From Archilochus colubris (lineage: Eukaryota; Chordata; Aves; Apodiformes; Trochilidae), in assembly GCA_023079485.1 (NCBI GenBank), contig CM041089.1, forward strand, positions 12,911,001 through 12,975,000: a DNA stretch of 64,000 bases, in the 5' to 3' direction. The notes under the pieces are model-generated. The model saw nothing but the letters and a program-made list of their open reading frames with translations, was not told where the DNA came from and ran no database searches. Every line of letters begins with the position of its first letter. Within the stretch, counting starts at the first letter, position 1. Shown here one piece after another: positions 61,318 through 64,000 of the stretch. Position numbers and translations under genes: made by a program.

Positions 61318-61905
61318 TGGCTCAGGAACAGTGTGGCCAGCAGGTTCAGGGAAGGGATTCTGCCCCTGTGCTCAGCCCTGGGGAGGCCACAGCTTGAGTC
61401 CTGTGTCCAGTTCTGGGCCCCTCAGCTCAGGAAGGAGATTGAGGTGCTGGAGCAGGTCCAGAGAAGAGCAAGGAGGCTGTGAAGGGATCCAGCACAAGTC
61501 CTGTGAGGAAGGGCTGAGGGAGCTGGGGGTGTTGAGGCTGGAGAAGAGGAGGCTCAGGGGAGACCTCATCACTCTCTCCAACTCCCTGAAAGGAGGTTGG
61601 AGCCAGGGGGGGGTTGGGCTCTTTTCCCAGGCAACTCTCAGCAAGACAAGAGGGCAGGGTCTCAAGTTGTGCCAGGGGAGGTTTAGGTTGGAGATGAGAA
61701 AGAATTTCTTTCTGGAGAGGGTGATCAGGCATTGGAATGGGCTGCCCAGGGAAGTAGTGGATTCTCCGTGTCTGGAGATATTTCCAAAGAGCCTGGATGT
61801 GGCACTGAGTGCCATGGGCTGGGAACTGCAGCGGGAGTGGATCAAGGGTTGGACTTGATGATCTCTGAGGTCCCTTCCAACCCAGCCAATTCTATGATTC
61901 TATGA
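61318..61905 (+). mobile_element. CR1 LINE, 5'-truncated, intact tail (subfamily X, copy 3)
   Basis: It starts GGCTCAGGAACAGTGTGGCC, almost the same consensus position as copy 1 at 57568, and ends in two ATTCTATG octamers before AAATGAGG. The ORF2 remnant is open from about 61490 to 61858 and differs from copy 1 at about four of 115 residues. The 217-codon open frame that begins upstream at 61205 is a chance fusion of flanking DNA with the element. Confidence 0.92.
61490..61858 (+). pseudogene. CR1 ORF2 C-terminal fragment (subfamily X)
   Basis: Reads [15 protein letters not shown], then [20 protein letters not shown], then [20 protein letters not shown] frame break lies just upstream: the [13 protein letters not shown] part at 61430-61480 is in a different phase because of a deletion near GAGGCTGTGAAGG. 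It is non-functional. Confidence 0.8.
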
Positions 61906-64000
61906 AATGAGGACCTTGGTTCAACAAGCTGCTCCAGCACAGAATAAATCTGGAGCAATAACACTTCCAGCTGAAGTGGACAGGAATCATTTCTACTTTC
62001 ACATGGCACCTACTTAAGCACCTTGCTGAATTAAAGCTAAGTGTGCAACATGCAGTTGGGGAGCAGTTTTTTTTTTCAAACAAAATGTTTTTTACAATGA
62101 GCAAACAGCCTTGAAATGTGTTCCAGCTTAAGGTGATGATTGCAGAGAGTGTAACCTGCTACAGCAAAGGTCAGGGGAATCACTGGGTCAAAGCAGTGTA
62201 GTTACACCACTGTGTAAATGTTCACTTGTGCTTTAGTCAGACTTGGAAGCAAATGCTGAGCAATTCTGTATCATCCTAATGCCTACTGTCTATCTCAAGT
62301 TTTACCACTCACGTGGATTTGGGGTTTTATTATCTCAGGAAAGCATTTTTAAAAAAAAAAAAAGAGAGCATCTCTTCTTTTAGATTAATGTTAAATACAG
62401 CTACTGCTGTTCAGTTCCTGGTGCTTTACAGAGCCAGCCCTAGAAACTCACTGTCTTTTCCTCCTGTGTGCTTGCAGCCCTATTGACATTAATGAGAGGT
62501 AAAGGAGGGCAGAGAGAAAACAATCTTTGGACTGACTGACTGATTTTTAAGTGCCAGTGTGTTGCTACATCATCATTAATCCTGAGGGAAAAGCCTGGCA
62601 GTTTCACTCAGATGGATTGTTGCAAAGGTACCCACAAGAGCAGCACACGACAAGTTTTTCTCTCTCTCATCTTTTATCCTGGCTTCCCCTCTGCTTTTTC
62701 ATTCAGTTCCCTTTCCTCTGAAGATGCTACCTGGCAGGTTAGAAGGAGGCACAGGGATGTTTTCTCAGACCTGTGTTTTCATTTCACTCCATCTTCCTAA
62801 TTTCTGAGCTTTCCTGAGAATTACAACCCTATTTATTCAGTGTGGTGAGTTGCTTGTTCACTGATGAGCAATCCTGGGTCACCAAAACTGTTTTTTGGGA
62901 GGATAAATTCATATAGGCTTTAGAAGGCTGACAATAAAGTCACTTTCTGCAGTTATAAAATCAAACCCTGAAGGGGGATACTGCATTTCTTCCTTCAGTT
63001 AGAGTTTGACACATGCTTAATTGTAAAGGGGTTTATACCCATCATCAAAATATATATTAAGAACTGTAAAATGGGTCAGATGTTGACTCAGGTAATAAGA
63101 ACACTTGTAATAAATACATGAGCAGTTGTATAGTCTATCCCCACACTTCCTCTGAGATGATAATTTCAGTAATTTTGCCAAAGTACAACTCTTGGGCCTG
63201 ATTTTTTTAAATGCTGAATATCTGCCTCAAAGTCTTTGGGAAATTTCAGACAAATTAATTGCCTTTCCTAGGAGCAAGGGAAAATTAACTTCTGTAAAAA
63301 AAGAAGAAAAGACTTTATAGGAAAGCTCTGTCTCTCCCTCTTCTGAAACAGAAACCTTAATTCTGATAGAACAATTTGGACAAAGGATGTGGTTTTTTTG
63401 CTAATCATGTGAAAAACACAATATTACTTCTGGAAAATGGCAGGATTTACCTTCCCAGTGGCAAATATCCCTGAGCAGTCTTTTAGCCCGTGCTTCTGAG
63501 CAGAAAAAAAAAGAAAATCAGGGCTTTCACTTTGCCTGCTCCTCAGGTCTGGTGTTGGTTCTGTCAGCTGAGTGCAGGGACTTTCCTAGCACTGCCAATT
63601 AATCCTGGCTGAGCCAAGACAACACCAAAAAAGAAATTTCAATGCAAATTCAAATGCAAGCAAAAGAAAGAAAAAAAAAAAAACCAACATCTAAAAACAG
63701 AGTGGGAAACACCTGGAAAAATGTTATGGCAGAGGTGAGGCTGGGAAATGAGATGATGAACTGGAAAGCAACTTCCATGTCCAGAGGAAAAAAAAAAAAG
63801 TGAAAAAAATGATATCTGGTAGAAAATAGAGAAGTGTGCATCCACCCAAAGCCCCCTGGAATGGAAACCACAGTGACCAAGGTTTCTCATCAGTCCCTGA
63901 TGGCAGAAAACAACAGCAAACCAGGAGGTTGGGTGCCTGGCCCTGGGGCTGCTCTGTGGTGTGGATAATAAACTACTGTGGTTTTATTAAGCTGCTTCAG
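61906..64000. other. Non-coding stretch, no gene recognised
   Basis: All frames are under 85 codons. A-runs occur near 62350, 63507, 63670 and 63790. I see no repeat family. The words CCCTATTGACATTAATGAGAG near 62478 faintly recall an old sauropsid repeat but are too short to call. Confidence 0.55.

Noticed and set aside
61372..61845. 157-codon minus-strand frame, and its near copy at 57757-58101
   Set aside because: Both are antisense shadows of the subfamily X CR1 copies; their similarity to each other reflects the shared repeat, not a gene family.
61205..61858. 217-codon open frame, the longest in the window
   Set aside because: It joins unrelated flank to the CR1 ORF2 C-terminus by chance; the host part has no family resemblance.
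62470..62505. Words resembling an old sauropsid repeat (CCTATTGACATTAATGAGAG)
   Set aside because: Too short and isolated to separate from chance.

Overview
The window looks like nuclear DNA of a bird, either intergenic or inside a very long intron. I recognise no host protein-coding gene, rRNA, tRNA or CRISPR array. The evidence for a bird is the interspersed-repeat content. Several CR1 LINE fragments are 5'-truncated and end in tandem ATTCTATG octamers, the classic avian CR1 3' tail. There are also two solo retroviral LTRs and very old, decayed amniote repeats of the MIR/CORE-SINE and L3/CR1 type. All open frames longer than about 100 codons that show any family resemblance are pieces of CR1 ORF2 reverse transcriptase. 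The rest are chance frames, often antisense to one another and running through poly-T or poly-A tracts.

Layout. From 1 to 14.4 kb the sequence is mostly unique, with a minus-strand solo LTR (1641-1987, 6-bp target duplication), old SINE-like remnants, and a 128-bp segment present twice (5620-5747 and 7181-7309). A GC/CpG-containing stretch with a G-quadruplex motif lies at about 10.86-11.38 kb. A 745-bp CR1 follows at 14.4-15.15 kb. A CR1 3' end carried in a 200-bp tandem duplication lies at 21.7-22.1 kb. Two young CR1 copies of one subfamily lie in opposite orientation at 25.77-26.35 kb and 37.34-37.84 kb, with an older CR1 between them at 34.58-35.13 kb. A strongly decayed LINE on the minus strand occupies about 43.1-43.92 kb and still shows a reverse-transcriptase motif A. 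A perfect 37-bp triplication starts at 44655. A CpG-rich ERVL-like solo LTR with 5-bp target duplication lies at 47114-47629. A long imperfect hairpin lies at 48.93-48.99 kb. The last segment, 57.5-61.9 kb, is a CR1 cluster of one subfamily, including one copy nested inside an older, oppositely oriented CR1.

The elements do not form a functional system together. The window is a record of retroelement insertion, solo-LTR formation, nested insertion and short duplications. The items most likely to matter to the host are the two LTRs, the 10.9-11.4 kb stretch and the 48.9-kb hairpin; regulatory roles for these are inference only. I found no convincing evidence of a new gene system.
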